Assembly: GCA_965153455.1 (NCBI GenBank)
Contig: OZ234498.1
Location: forward strand, 13,764,001 to 13,828,000
DNA length: 64,000 bases
Reading direction: 5' to 3'
Source of the DNA: Sphagnum compactum
Taxonomy: Eukaryota; Bryophyta; Sphagnopsida; Sphagnales
Shown here piece by piece: positions 24,788 to 38,100 of this stretch (within the stretch, counting starts at the first letter, position 1; each line of letters starts with the position of its first letter). The notes beneath the pieces are model-generated. The model searched no databases. It saw only the letters and a program-made list of their open reading frames with translations, and was not told where the DNA came from. The position numbers and the translations under genes are program-made.

Positions 24788-25129
24788 CATCCGCTTGGCC
24801 ACTTGTTGCAACCGCTGCTCAAGAGTTGAGTAGTCCTCGTACTCCTCCTACAAAACCAACAATGGGACAACTTACATATATTTGCTTCGTAAACTGCCCC
24901 AATACAGGGCACCATCCCCACATACCTACCCCACACAAGATCACAGGAATGATGATGAGGTTGATTGTTTTACACTACTGGACACTACTACTTCAATAGA
25001 AGAAAAAGAGGTCATACCTTGCTGGCTGCATTAGTGTACAGTGCCTCCTCCAATCGCTTCACAAAATCTGGAAGTCTTTGCTGCCACTCAGGATTGCCAA
25101 GTTGCTTCAGGTTCTTAAAGAGCCGATTT
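24788..25129 (-). pseudogene. HAC-type histone acetyltransferase (p300/CBP-like) N-terminal fragment, two exons
   Basis: Two exons on the minus strand: 25018-25129 and 24788-24847, with good AG acceptors and a GTATG donor on the first. They read NRLFKNLKQLGNPEWQQRLP, DFVKRLEEALYTNAASK, then EEYEDYSTLEQRLQQVAKRM. This matches the conserved block in the N-terminal half of plant HAC proteins, where a VKRLEEGLF-type helix is followed by SKEEYMNLETLESRL. Both exons are open, but no flanking HAC exons (PHD, HAT, ZZ, TAZ domains) were found on either side, and a stop follows soon after 24788. I take it as a duplicated gene fragment. A real gene whose other exons I missed is less likely. Confidence 0.6.
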
Positions 25130-28100
25130 CTAAAATTCCAGATTACAGAAAGGCCTCAATATCCATCTCAAACTCTCCAGCATCAGAAGCTCCATACACA
25201 ACATGAACCACTAAAAGTTGGCATTTGATACAGCAATGGTGGCAGCTGCCATCATAATCTCAAGCAATCATGCTGAAGCACTGTAGCAACCTGATGTGAC
25301 TTTACACCCCAATGGATCAAACTCTAGTGAAGGGTTTTTCCTATGTGCATCAGCCACCAGGCATATCTTGGTATCAATGCTCAAAAGGGTTGGCAGGGCA
25401 GTCCTAACGCTCCAAGCTACAAGTTCTTCAGAGAAAATCATACAGTTTTTCCCATATTACTGGTGAAAATCCAGCCCATTCTATGCTGGAGTATATGCTG
25501 CAAAGATCTGGATCTCCAACTGCAGGATTCTAAGTTACGCAACTTGATAGAATACATTAGACATGCATCCCGAACACATTCTAGCATAGATAGAACAAGA
25601 GGAAGGGAAATGCTCAAATGTTATCAGCGACATCACGGCGGAGATTGGTATTATCAGATTCAGTCTGCCATTATTAAAAGATATTTAAAACGTATTTAAA
25701 TTGCATTTTGAAATTAGAGAGCACTTCGTTGAGTTTATTGTAAGTTGTGCATAAAGTTTGAAAAATTATTACATAAGAAAAATGGATGAAAAACATGCTC
25801 TAACTTGGTTGGTTGTTTAAAATTTTCAAAAAAAAATTATATTAAAACTTTGATAGACTATGACTGGAATATGAAAAGTTGAAACTATATCCATACACAT
25901 TAGGCCTTCATCAATTTGAAAGTATAATAATTCTAATTGATGTTTTATTTTCATGTACTTGTAACTCAATTTTTCAAACTATGACATGTACTTTTTGTAC
26001 TTACATTGAAAAAAAAAGTACTTAAATGCATATTAAAACATGTGTTTCTTTAATATTATGCAATAAAGTCAAAGAACTTATAATTATTAATCATTGACTT
26101 AAATAATATTCATGGATTCAATACATTAAAATATATTTTATGGATACTTTTCAAAAGAAATAGCAAGTGTTTCGGGCTAAAATGTTTTATCATCCTTATG
26201 CCCAATAATGTAGATTAGTTGGTGGTTGGGTGGAACTGTTGGTGATCCCTTTATCCCCTTTGATTAGTCTTTTTTTAGGGTGAAAAATTGTCAAATGGCA
26301 AAATTTATTTTCAAAGTGGAAAAATTTGAGTTTTATTGTGTCTTTAAGTCACCAAAATTTGACAAAAATTTAGAAAGGTATATTAATAATTGCCAAATGC
26401 TCCACTAATTTTTTTAAAGGTTGCTAAAAATATAGAAGGATGCTACAAAAAAAATTACTTTTAATTTTTGTAATCACCAAATTTGGCTAAATCATCTCTG
26501 GAATTATCGCCACCTTAGCTACGTGACAAAATTGAAAAAACAAATGATGCCTTGAATCCTAGCAAAATTGTTGCAAAATTTGAAAAAGAGGTGACAGCCC
26601 TTCAAAGGGTTTTTTTTTTGCCAGAGAAGATAGTGGAAATTTCCAACAAGTGGCTAGTTCTAATTTCTTATTGGGGGGATACAAACACCTACTTCCCACT
26701 ATTATTTGTCACCAAATTAGGCTAAGTCTTCTTGTGAAAGATGGCCAACCCACCTACATCACATATTTGAGGAAAAAGGAAACCCTACCAATGATTTTCT
26801 TTTTGGAAATTTTTTGCAACTTGGTGACAAAAAAAAGATTCACCAAACTTTGAGATTTTCTTTTCTTTCATTTTGAGTTCATAGTTTTGACATGTTCAGA
26901 TAAGCCAATTAACCAAAATACAAACCAATTAAAAATTTTCATCACTATTTCAAAAATCAAGAAATAAATATTTTATGTTATTTTAATCATCTTATGGTCA
27001 AAATATTGTCATTAGCCATATTGCATGTTTTTTTCCTATTTTTTTCCCCACAAATTTGAGAAATAATGCAAGTATCATGACATAAAAGTGTAACCATTAT
27101 TATCTATGCCATGTAATTTTCACTTTCACTTTTGTTAATAGTATCATTGTGCTTTGCAAAGCTTGATTTTACAAAATATGCTTGGATGTTTTCAAATAAA
27201 ACTCACCCTTGGTAGATGTTGAGGAAAATAGGACTTTATGTATCCCTATTATTTTTAGCAATCCTCCTCATTTGTTGTTTGAGACATATTTGCAATGAAA
27301 TTGAACACTCATTAAATGTAGCATATTTACAAAAGTTGGTAGATTCGAAACAAATGCCAAATTTCACATGTTCTGAAATAGAAACTACAATATGTAATTT
27401 TGGATGCTAATCCATTAAATAAGAATGCAATTTTCCATTATGATAATCTTTTTTCAAATCTTAGTCAAGGATTGTGTTTATACATGAGTATTGTTTGTGA
27501 AGGTACTTATTGAATCCTTATGGTTTGATGTGAGACTTGGAATTAAGAACTTTGTTTTCTATGTGATGGTCATCTCAAGTTGTATGTGATTACCACCTTT
27601 GTAACCAAGGATATTCTCAAATACTTGAAAGAGATTCATTGTGAGGCTTTAGAAAGTGAAAATATTTATGATACTACTTGATTAATTATTTTATAATTTG
27701 TTTTTTTTTGATTCGGAGATTTATACTTATTAATTTTGTAAGTGTTACATGTTGTCAATGTTACACTTATAGAATGTTAATATTGTATATGTGTTATATG
27801 TTTTTTTACTCCTAATCACTAACACTTAGCTAGGTCCAATTGTTTTCAACCTTGAAAAATAAATATTTGTAGATTTGGTGTGCACAGAATGCAAAAGTTG
27901 TTAGTCATGCCAACTTTTAAGCTCATGATCTCAATGGATGACACTAAATTTATCTCATCCTAACAACTTGAATGTGCTAAGGAATTCATTGCATGAATTT
28001 GAAACTCGAGATAATAAGAGAATAAATCCCAATGTGCAAATGCACACACATAAAAAAAGCCTCATGTTGCAAGTCATTTTTTTGTATCATGGATTTGATG

Positions 28101-28812
28101 AAGATGAAATCACACATGTAATCGATTCAAGAGGTCTAAGTGTATATACATTGTCTGAAAGTTCCACCAATAAGCATGCAAAATTGATGCTAAAACAAAA
28201 GGAACTATTCGAAATTAAGAGCAAGTCTAGCATGCAATTTCTTTAGGAGGACTTAAATTAGCTATATTGGGTCCTTATTGCAAGCAGTATAAAAATACTC
28301 CTTGGTTTTTTTTTTTTTTTTTTCCCTCTGATTGCCCATTTGCCCATCCAAGATGTGTCTGGTGGTGCCCATACACATCTTTGGAGCTGCCCAGATACAT
28401 TTTGGTGCTGCCTATTACACACTTTTGGGTCCTATTAGGCACATCTTTTGGGTTGTATAATGGACCCTAGATGCCCATTACGAAGCCCACCAGGTGCATG
28501 ACAGGGCCCTTAAAAATGTGTAATGAGCAATACCAAAAAAGAATTCTGGGGATGATCCATCTTTTTTGGAAAGATGATGGATTGGGGCAAGGGCAGACAA
28601 GGAAAAATAAAAGAAGCAGTGTAAATTTGGTTCTAAAAAATAAATTAGAATAATTATTAGAATTAACTCGTCTCTAATTTCACACATAAATGAAGCCACG
28701 AAATCGGTTCTGGGTTTGGTTCTTCAAAAAAATGAATTCCAGTTTCAGTTTCACTTGCAAAAATCAGACCCAGTTCTAATCTGGTTCTTACTATCCAGAC
28801 CGTAGTCCTATA
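25130..28812. other. Intergenic, AT-rich, no gene seen
   Basis: 25130-25700 has higher complexity and an open plus-strand frame ending near 25699, but no recognised motif or splice chain. 25700-28810 is low-complexity A/T sequence. Recurrent GCCAAATTTGG / TCACCAAATTTG words at about 26290-26860 suggest an old dispersed repeat. A poly(T) run lies at about 28305-28323. Confidence 0.5.
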
Positions 28813-29018
28813 AAGGTGCATTCACACTTGGTGTTAGGGACTCTAGTGTTGACTCCCCTAACACCATGCTACTCATTTAGGACTTACACCTACTTGCCAC
28901 GACCATTTTATGTTAAGCGTTCATTCACTTAACATTAAGCTATCGCCCAATTTAACATTGGGTGGCACCGAGATTTTCATTTAACACTGACTTAACTTCA
29001 TGTGTGAAGAATGCACCA
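28813..29018. mobile_element. MITE, about 206 bp, copy 1
   Basis: Non-coding element with terminal inverted repeats: left GGTGCATTCACAC, right end complementary to GGTGCATTCTTCACAC. It is flanked by TAA-like or TA-like sequence (CTATAA on the left, ATAAGC on the right), fitting a Tourist/Harbinger or mariner-type target site. It is rich in TTAACA words. A reverse-complement relative lies at about 60330-60499, which supports it being a mobile repeat family. Confidence 0.75.
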
Positions 29019-29670
29019 TAAGCAAGCTCCACCCTAACACTCTGAAAACATAACATAATACTCGCATTTGAAGAGCCTTAATCTGAAGCCACTAGTTCCA
29101 TGTTACTAGAGTTTCTTGTATACCCAATTATGAGGGCGTTAGGTCAGGCCAATCCCACTTGGTTATAGAGAGGAGCTTTGCTTTTAGGCATTATTGTCGA
29201 ACATACATACATTCACAAGGGTTGGATTTATGTGAATGCTTGGAGCATGATTTATAATGTTATGATTGGTCATTTGAAATATGTTTGTGTGATTCTTTAG
29301 GCTTATTTCTTATCCTAGCATAAAGCACTCTGAGAAAATTCTTAGTATGTTTGGAGGGTACCTTACACCCATGATACCTATTCCTCCTAGGCCTTAAGAG
29401 GGGTAGCGGGGAGGGATCTAAATTGCAATAATTTCCCTCTCACTCTTATGGAGTAGGTGTGAGAACCCTCACCTCACCCGCCTTGTAATCTACATATGTT
29501 GAGCTTCACAATAGCTAGCTTTCGGCTCATGCTTTAGGATGGATAAAGCTTTATGGCCTTGCCTTGTGTACCTCCCTGGAAGGAACAAAAGGTAATACCA
29601 TCCTCATACCAGTACCTCCTGGGTAAGGACCAATGTTGTGTGAGTATGTTGTTTTTGAGATATTTTCAAG

Positions 29671-29705
<35 letters not shown>

Positions 29706-30880
29706 CATAGGGCTATTTCTTACATATATCCAAGGTGATGAATAGGATATAATTTTTTCAGATTTACATACCTTTGGATATGCCCTTGATTAGGGTATAG
29801 TGATTTTAAGAAAGTAAGTTAGGTAAATAATATACCCCTATCCATACTTGGCAAGTACATTTGAGTATATTAATGTTATTTGCCTTACTTAGTTACTAGA
29901 GTTCCACCATGGTAGCCTATCTTGTAGACCCTCCTGTTTCTATATCACATTTTGTAGATAGCCATCTATGTAAGTGAATATCGCAAGGTAAGTATCGTTG
30001 GTAGTGAATGTATTGGTTAATATTAGTGTTTCTTCTAGAGTGGTGTGTCACCATTTTTGTACGTTCTCAAAACCTTGGCTACCCAGACAAAAGGAGAAAA
30101 AGGTGAATTTATTTTATTTTTGTGCAAAGTGGACATGAGCAAATGAAGATAGGTGACAAGGTGTTCCTCAATGGTTTGGATTCATTGACCTAAACTCTAA
30201 ACCTTTTGTCATTTGTTGTCAAAATGCAATGATGACAATAATTGATCTCGCCTAAATCCCACCCTAAACCCTTCAAATAGCCCATTTGCAAAGATGGTGT
30301 TTGTTTCACTAGAGACTTTCAATGCTTGTGTCTCCAAAGCTCGCCAAAGCTTCTCTCTCTTTTGTTTCTCCTTGTCATCAATGAACTAGTCCTTGCATTC
30401 TATGTCACCCCCTTGTGATGGAGTTTTGTTTGTAGTAAGTTGTAGTCTCCAATTGTAATATGTTGTTAATGCTTGTTTTCATGTAGGTTTCCAATGATTA
30501 TCTAGTTAGGTCATTGATGGTAGGAGCTTCGCAAAATCATGGATCTTCCATTGCAATGAGCATGCATTGAAGTTCGGGATTCACAATCTCAAACCTTGTG
30601 ACTGGTAGGGTATACATCTAAAAAAAACTCTTTTAGGTTTGTTTTGTATTCTATGTTTTATAGCTTGAAGTCTCTAAGGATGTTGAGAATCATTTTTGTG
30701 TGCAATATGGAGGCCTATTGAATGCAATCATCATGCTATTGCTTTTATCCTATCCTTTAATTTCAAAATTTGCCAAGGAATTTATGTAATTCTACATAAT
30801 TGCAAGAGTATCCATGAGATCATTCAAGAATCGTGACCTATTAACAAAATTCAAAAGAGGTAAATCATTTCATTTCCCTT
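29019..30880. other. Intergenic with an (AT)n microsatellite
   Basis: No gene seen. A pure (TA)n run occupies 29670-29698. 29100-29650 is of higher complexity and may be part of an old repeat, but no termini or coding potential were identified. Confidence 0.5.
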
Positions 30881-30939
30881 TGATTTCCATGCTTGTGGTA
30901 TTCAACAAGGATTTCCATGTCTTTAATCCTACTATCTTT

Positions 30940-31205
30940 TTTAATAGTGTTCTCTTTTTAAGTGCTACTATTTGTTTTAGGGTTAGTGTCTTCTTTAGTG
31001 CTGCTAATATTTTTAGTGGTGCTTTCCTTTTAAGTGGTGTTGTTTGCTTCAATGGGATTGATTTGTTTTAGTGTTGGTGTCTTTTGTAATGGTGTTTTAT
31101 TTCTTTAGTGTTGTTATCTATTTCAAGGTTGGTGTCTTTTTTAATGTTGTTATTTTTTCTAGTGTTTCCCTCCCCTTTAGTGGTTCTATTTTTAGTGGTG
31201 GGTAA
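30940..31205. repeat. TTTAGTG-type degenerate repeat, block 1
   Basis: A string of short units such as TTTTTAGTGGTGTT, TTTTAGTGTTGGTGTCTT and TTCTTTAGTGCTGCT, roughly 18-25 nt apart. The long hydrophobic frames here (Phe/Val/Ser-rich) come from the repeat and not from a protein gene. Confidence 0.7.
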
Positions 31206-31854
31206 GAACACAATCAAAGGAGCCACCTAAGTGAGTGGACATTCTTTAAAACTGCATTTTTGTATGTTTGAAAAATCACAAGTGAAGGATAATAAGTTGG
31301 ATTGTCATAATTTTTTTGAAATATTTTCCATGAATGCAAAGTTTACATGTTCAAAGTTTGACACAAATAAAAAATGTTTTTACATGTTCAAAGCATTCAA
31401 ACTTTGAAAGTGGACAATCTTTGTTTTTTTCAAATGTCTTTTTTTAAAAACCAAATGTGCACCAATTCTTTTGAAAATTAAAGAGGATTTTAACATTGAT
31501 GATTACAAGGGCAAAAGGACTTGAACTAATGATTTATTTTTTTAATAACTGATTTCAACTCAAAAATGCTTTTGACCTTGAAAATTATGTATTTTAAAGA
31601 TGTGCCTTTAACAAAAGTTATTCATGTTTATGTGATAGAAGGCATGAATGCATAATATACATGATATAAAATCAATATGTATTTATATCTAAAATGTAAT
31701 GTTAAAGGGGGTACTTGAAATGCAAATTTTAAATTTATAAACTAACATAAAAATGACACGTTTCATGTGCAGTCCTTGGAAAAGGACTTTTACCTTGGTG
31801 CCCTTAGTTCTTTTGACTTGTTTTCACCTTATTGTTGTTTGTTTCAGTGGGAAC

Positions 31855-32095
31855 AATCTATTTTAGTGTTGGTGCCTTCTTCAATGTTGTCCTCTTCTTT
31901 AGTGTTGGTGTTTTTAGTGCTACCATTTTCTTTAGTGTTATTGTCTTCAGTGCTCCTATATTCATAAATGGTGTTATCTTTTTCAGAGCTATTGTCTTTA
32001 GTGTAGGTTTAGTGTTGTTTTTAGTGGTGTTGCTTTCTTCAATGCTATCGTCTACAGTGCACTATTGTTTTTAGTGTTATTATTTTCTTTTGTCA
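31855..32095. repeat. TTTAGTG-type degenerate repeat, block 2
   Basis: Same motif family as the block about 0.65 kb upstream: TTTAGTGTTGGTGCCTTCTT, TTTTTAGTGCTACCATTTTC, TTTAGTGTTATTGTCTTC. The two blocks are separated by about 650 bp of unrelated AT-rich DNA, so they may be one array split by an insertion, or a duplication. Confidence 0.7.
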
Positions 32096-32559
32096 CAATG
32101 CCACCATTGTTGCACATGCTTACAAGTTCAACAATTTTTTTTCCTCTAGGAATTCTAAGGTAGGTGGGCCTCTTATCATTCTTGCCAATTTTTTTTCATT
32201 TCATGGTCTTGATCTTGCATCTTCCCCTTTTTTAATTTTCTAATTAGAAGTCCAATCCTTCAAATGCATATCACATTGAAGATGTTTTTATGTCATTGAG
32301 TGGGTCTTCCCCCAACCCTGAAAATAATCTACCCATTCCATCGAAATCGGAAGACTCTTGATGCCCAATTGGCACATGGGGTGGTAGGAAAGAAAGCTTG
32401 AAAAGTTCAATTTTCTACTATCCTTCATTTGTTATAGTAGGGCCATCCAATGTTAGAATATGAATAATTGAGGCCTTTGTTTGACATTGGGATGACAGTT
32501 TGGGGCACTCGACTATGGTATAATTCATGCACCAAAAGTGATGAGGGCAATTAGGGCTG

Positions 32560-35160
32560 CAGTTCAAGCTACACATTATGTTGTTCTTAGCTATGATGGG
32601 GTTTCCATAATTGACAACCAAGTATGCTTGTCTATCCACTACTATGTGGTGGAGAACTTGGTAGGATTACCATTCTAATAATTTTTGGATAGGGTGGTTG
32701 CAAATTCAGGAGTGATAACTTAAGTAAGGTTATTATGGAAACACTAATTGATGAGTTTGCCATGAAATTAGAGTGTCCAAAAGCTCATTTGTTTTTGGGG
32801 CTTGATGGTGTTAATGTTTTTTAAAGCACAAGGATTGGTGTCACAAAACAAATCCATGACATATATGCTCTTAATTATTTGGGGATCCATCGTATGGTTT
32901 GTTGAACAAACTTGGAAGTGCAAACCTTATTAAGTTTGCTTTTGGTGATTTGCCTTCAACATTTGTTACAAAACTTGCACAATTATTTTGCACATTCACC
33001 CAGAAGGCATTTAAAGTTCACAAAGTTGGCTGAGATCTTAAAATGAAGGGGAATAAAATTTTCCGGAATGTGAAGATAAGGTAGATTTCAATGTTGAGCC
33101 TTGCCAAAAGGGTGATCACAAAATACAAAATACAAAATAGTTTTGGTGAAGATGGTGTTAGACAACCCTACAAACTAGTAAGCAAAAATGAACTATGAAC
33201 ATTTGTGTGACTTGCTTGTATCCTATCATTATTGGAATCAATGCATGTTCTAATTAAGTTTGTATAGATGAAGGATGTGTTTGTGTGCGACCTTGTGGCC
33301 ACTATCAAGGTTTGCCAAGGTGATTTGTACAACTTGCATTTAGAACAAACTTCCAACTTCATTGCAAATACCTTTTGGGCTTTTAAGTCTTTGCTTGAAT
33401 GTAAGCATGAAAACATCTAGATGAAGTGGACACCTAATCTAAATTCTAGAGTTTAGCATTTGGCCTTTGAAGTAAATGCCCAACACATATGAGAAGTGCA
33501 TTGTGAGTTAGATAGAGACCATGATGCTTACATTTGTAACTAAAAATGTATTTGATGTTGTTAAATCAATGGTGTAGAACTAGTGCAAAGGTAAATTCTT
33601 GGAACTTTTTATTTTGTATTGTTTGATTTTCTTTTTTTCATTGGGCATATTCACAATTAGGGTACCACTTTTTGACCATAAGACTCAAAGATTTTGTTTT
33701 TGCCATCTTCTAAATATAGAAACCAAATGGAATAAATTTAAGTGAGAGATATTGGATAATTCAAATTATGATAATTTTCATGGTTTTTCACATGCATATG
33801 TAATTATGCATAAATATTTTGGTAAAAACCTAGAAATGCAGAAAATGATTACATAAGTTTTCATATACAACTTCACATGTTTTCTTGCATGAAAATTTTC
33901 TACACATTTTGCTAACACTTGGGGCCACAAATTCTAAGCCTAATGAATACAAAAAATCAACCAAGTGGAAAAAAAGGAATCATTTTCTTGTTACCCTTTC
34001 AAAATGGATTTTGTAACCTTCAAAATTTTATATTGTATATTATTTAATCAAATGCATTATATGAACATTGCCAAACATAGATGCATGCATTACTTATCCA
34101 TGAAAGAAAATTGAAGTCAATTGCATTGTTTAATACATTATTTTTTATTCCTTTAAGATGAAAATTGTAGTTAAGACAAGAATTCAGATTACTTAAAAGG
34201 ACTCAAAAGGACATTTATATTATATCCAATTTATTTTTAGATTTTTTAATAGATTAACATGATATCATTCTAGTTATAGTCATATACCAATCCCCTATAA
34301 TCATGAAATAATAAATGTAATAAAAATCCAAAATTGTCCTTTACAATCCTTTTTTCGTTAGATCATCTTTTTGGGTACCCTGATTGTGAATATGCCCCAT
34401 TTTGTAACGTTTTGTTTTATCTTCACACCATTTCGTGTTTTGTTGGGTAGGGATTGCTTTGGCAATGGTTGTTGAAAGTAGGGTTACAAGTTTTGTTTTC
34501 TAAAGGTAGTTTAATTCTTGTGAATGCTTTGGTAGGGGCTGTATAGACTTTGATTCAAGAATTGGAAACAAGGATTTTAGCCCATGGTGTCATGGATGTT
34601 TTTGGGATTTTGTATCCCCGGTATTGACTATAACCAGATTGTGAGGCATCTTTCCCAAAACACCTTGAGGTAATCAAAACAAGTTTCTACTCTAGTAAAA
34701 TTCAATCATTGGATAGGGTGGAAACCTTTGTGTATGAGGTCTTCAATGTTAGTGACCTTGGTAGCTAGCAAGGCATGTTGAAGTTGATGATGAAATTGAA
34801 TGCAATAGCATATTGCATGGCTTCATTTTTTGACACCAATCCATTGACTAGAATGCGGCACCTAGTGATAACATTTTGAATACTAGTTTACATAGTTCCC
34901 CAGAGTTTGTGAAATTGATTGAATTGTCCATGGTGCAAATAGTAAGTATGTTGGCTATGGTGTGGAAGATGAGAGGTGTTTTTCTATGTTGGCTATCCTA
35001 AAATCAAAACTCCACAACATGTTCACTACCCATTTGCCTCTTGTTGTGCACATGTTTGCATAGTGGTTTTACACTTTGCAAAATTTCTTGTATGCAAAAT
35101 GTATTAACAATGGCGAGGAACATATCACTAATATTGCTATGATGGCTAGGTACTAGGTAG
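32560..35160 (+). mobile_element. Decayed hAT-superfamily transposase
   Basis: Fragments in changing frames, with many stops, follow the order of a DUF4371/hAT-type transposase. About 32590-32660: a VSIIDNQ-LSIHYYVV-like block. 32750-32900: DEFAMKLECPKAHLFLGLDG, VNVF, TRIGVTKQIHDIYALN. 32970-33060: NYFAHSPRRHLKFTKLAEIL, KGNKIFRNVK. 33290-33520: GDLYNLHLEQ, FWAFKSLLECKHENI, FEVNAQHI. 34540-34700: LETRILAHGVMDVFGILYP, EASFPKHLEVIKT. 34900-35110: a C-terminal dimerisation-like region with GVEDERCFSMLAILKSKLHN, TTHLPLVVHMFA and LQNFLYAKC. A non-coding stretch of about 0.9 kb (33600-34500) splits it. It is inactive. Terminal repeats were not found. Confidence 0.75.
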
Positions 35161-38100
35161 TATGATAAGTGCAATTGTTGGGCCTATTTTGACATTGTAA
35201 AGTTGTGTAAGATTTTAACTTTGGTAAATTCAATGGTTGTTAACAACCTTCTTTGCATGATGGTATCATGTTTTGTTCACTCTCCAATCAATTTGTATAC
35301 TAATTTGATTGATTTTGTAGGCCATTTATGTTAGAATGGCCAATGTTAAGGGTTGAATTCCCTGTAAGTGCTTATGTTTGTGAACAATTGTTTGTTCATG
35401 CTTTTTGTTTAAGTGTGTTTGAAGTTTGCATTTTGTGCACATAATACAATTCACAATGCGTGCTTACATGCCCTAAATTCTATAATTTGGCACAAGTATG
35501 GGCTAAAGTTTGACAAAAAAATAATTAAACACATCACTTTTAAAACCTCCAAATGCAAAATAGAAATAACTGATAAACCTTAACTGAATACCAAATGTAG
35601 CCAGCTTGTGTCACCTCTAAATTTGGAGGAGTGACCAGGATTTTCATTATCAAAATTAAGTGTTAGCCATTTTGAGATAAAAAAAAATCCTATAAGGCCA
35701 TTTTTTAGTGCTCCGACATTTTTTAGTCTTAGCCTATTTAGCACCCCATGCACTTCAGGCAAATTTACAGAAATGAAAAAAGAAAAACATTGGTTAATAT
35801 GTAGTAGCTAGGTAAGGGATTTGGTGGTTACTAGATAAGTAGATACATGTGGAACATTAGTACATAGCTAACAACTGCAGTTAGTTATGGGAGGGTAGAA
35901 TACAACAAGCACGTGTTCACTATTCACATACCATTTGTCTTTCATTGTGTGTTGATGTGTTCTCGTTCACTAAGGCCAGGCATAACATCTCATTGGAGGA
36001 TTTCAAGGATTTTCCCCCAAAAAGGTTGTACTACTAATCATGTAGCAAAACAAGCACATAAGTTATCCTAGTGGTCTTTGTGTTAAAATCCATACCGTGA
36101 CAAAAAACCAGAAGTGAGGAATTTATTGCCACCTAAAAAAGAAGAAACAAGTGAACCTTAAAAGAGAGAGAGAAAAATTAGAATAGAAAAAAATTCTACA
36201 AAAGATTAGATCTGAAAACACTTGAATTCACACCTTACAACTTAAAGCAAATTGGAAACAAAAGCCCATTTTACAACAAGGAAGGGAGTGATAGGGCATC
36301 TTGAGAGGATGTCTCCTAGTGGGAATATGACACCTATTGTTCATCTGTATTTTTGGAAGATGTAGCAATAAACCTGAAATGAAGCAAGTGGAAAATGTAA
36401 AGTGGAATTCATCTAAGTGTAGTGAACACCCATATATATATTGCATGCTAACCACCAATCATACAGCTAAACACAAGTGTCAGGTCCTTTTTTGACCATG
36501 GATTAAAACAATTGTTGACATAAAAACTTGATGATGCCTTGTGTGTGTGTCTCTCTCTCTCTCTTATGCAAGCTCTTGAAGAGAGCCAAACAAAAGCATA
36601 CAGGAAAAAAACCAAAATGAAAGATAACTTACATGCCTACAAACTTTTGTCATGATGGCAAGGGAAGGGGAGGAGTGCAAGGCTGGTGGTGGCCATGTAT
36701 GATGATGCCATCACTGAGGCTTGGTGCTATACCTTTTGGGATGCATGAATGGAACAAGGATATGAACAAGTCCTGGATACTTGACGAGTATCAAGGATGC
36801 CTCATCATTCAGGCTGGTTTGTCCTAACCGGAGGAGCAAACCCTAAATGCCCACCTTAAACCGAAGTTAACCCCCAATACAAAGTGCACTCCCCCAACGC
36901 CTTTCAAAGTAAAAACTGAAGTTGAAATCGGTTACATGGCCGGGTTGATGATGAAGGATGGGTATCTTGGTTCAAATTGGGTGGTACATGGGTTGTTGGG
37001 TTGATAAAGGATGGGTATATAGTGGTTGATGAAGGAGATCAAGGATGGGTATGTTGACCTGACTTAAAAGGAGAAATAGAATGAATGGGTAGCTTGTTTG
37101 ATACTGGATTGTATGTGCACACCCCCAACCTAATTAGTTCCCAAAACTGCTGATGTCATTCCCCCTTGGTCCTTCAACAAACAAAAGATGCTATGGTTGG
37201 GGGGAGGGGGAGGGATATTGGGCATGTTACTTAGGAAGGAATGAAGTCCTTAGCAAGTTACTTAGTACCTACATATTACTTCAATAGCAAGCTATGGTCT
37301 TGTTTGGTATGCAAAGGTTTGGCACTAGGCACCTACAGAATGAATACCTTTGTAGTGGTTTGGCACCTTGAGGCATTTAAGGAGTTGGCACATATCATGT
37401 GGAATTAGTATAAGACAGGTGGGGGACAGATAGTTTGCTAACAACTTGGTGGGTTATTATCCATCCTATGGTTGGATTCGGTGGAGAGCTTTCAATATAC
37501 TCTAGATATGTTTTCTTGTTCCATTATAATTTCTAGCATCATATTTCAAAAGAGTTGAGGAACCCTTTTTTCCAAAAAAGAGAAAGAACAAAAACAAAAG
37601 AGATGAAAAAGAAGAATGTGAAAGGTTTATCATGCCTTTTTTGTTTCTTTTGTATGGATGTTTTCATTATTTAAAGGATTTCTCTCATTGTGTTTGTGCT
37701 AGGTAAATATAATATGGCCAAATTCCTGCACAAAAATAAATGTCACAGTAGGAAGTGCATGTAGGGTTGTACCATAAGAGGAATTGAATTTTCCTCCAAG
37801 AGATCTCAAATTTCTCAAAAAGTGTGGTTCAAGGAAGCTATGGAAGATGAGAAGAATGAATGTTTGGAAAGTTTTGCTGAAGGTTTTAGAGGCACCTAGA
37901 GCAGTCAGAATGAGCAATCTGAGTAAATCTAAGTTCAATTAATTTTTCACATATTTTTCTCTTAAAGAGAAAACAATTTGAATCTCAACCCCAAGAAACA
38001 CAGTGAAACTTTTGGAATTATTTTCAATTAGTTATGAATTTTTAAACATTACTGTAGAAGTAACATTCTTCGAGGAAAAATAGACTTTGCAATGGCTCGG

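Noticed and set aside
30814-32074. Hydrophobic proteins from long frames rich in Phe and Val
   Set aside because: They are produced by the TTTAGTG-type repeat and have no other coding signs.
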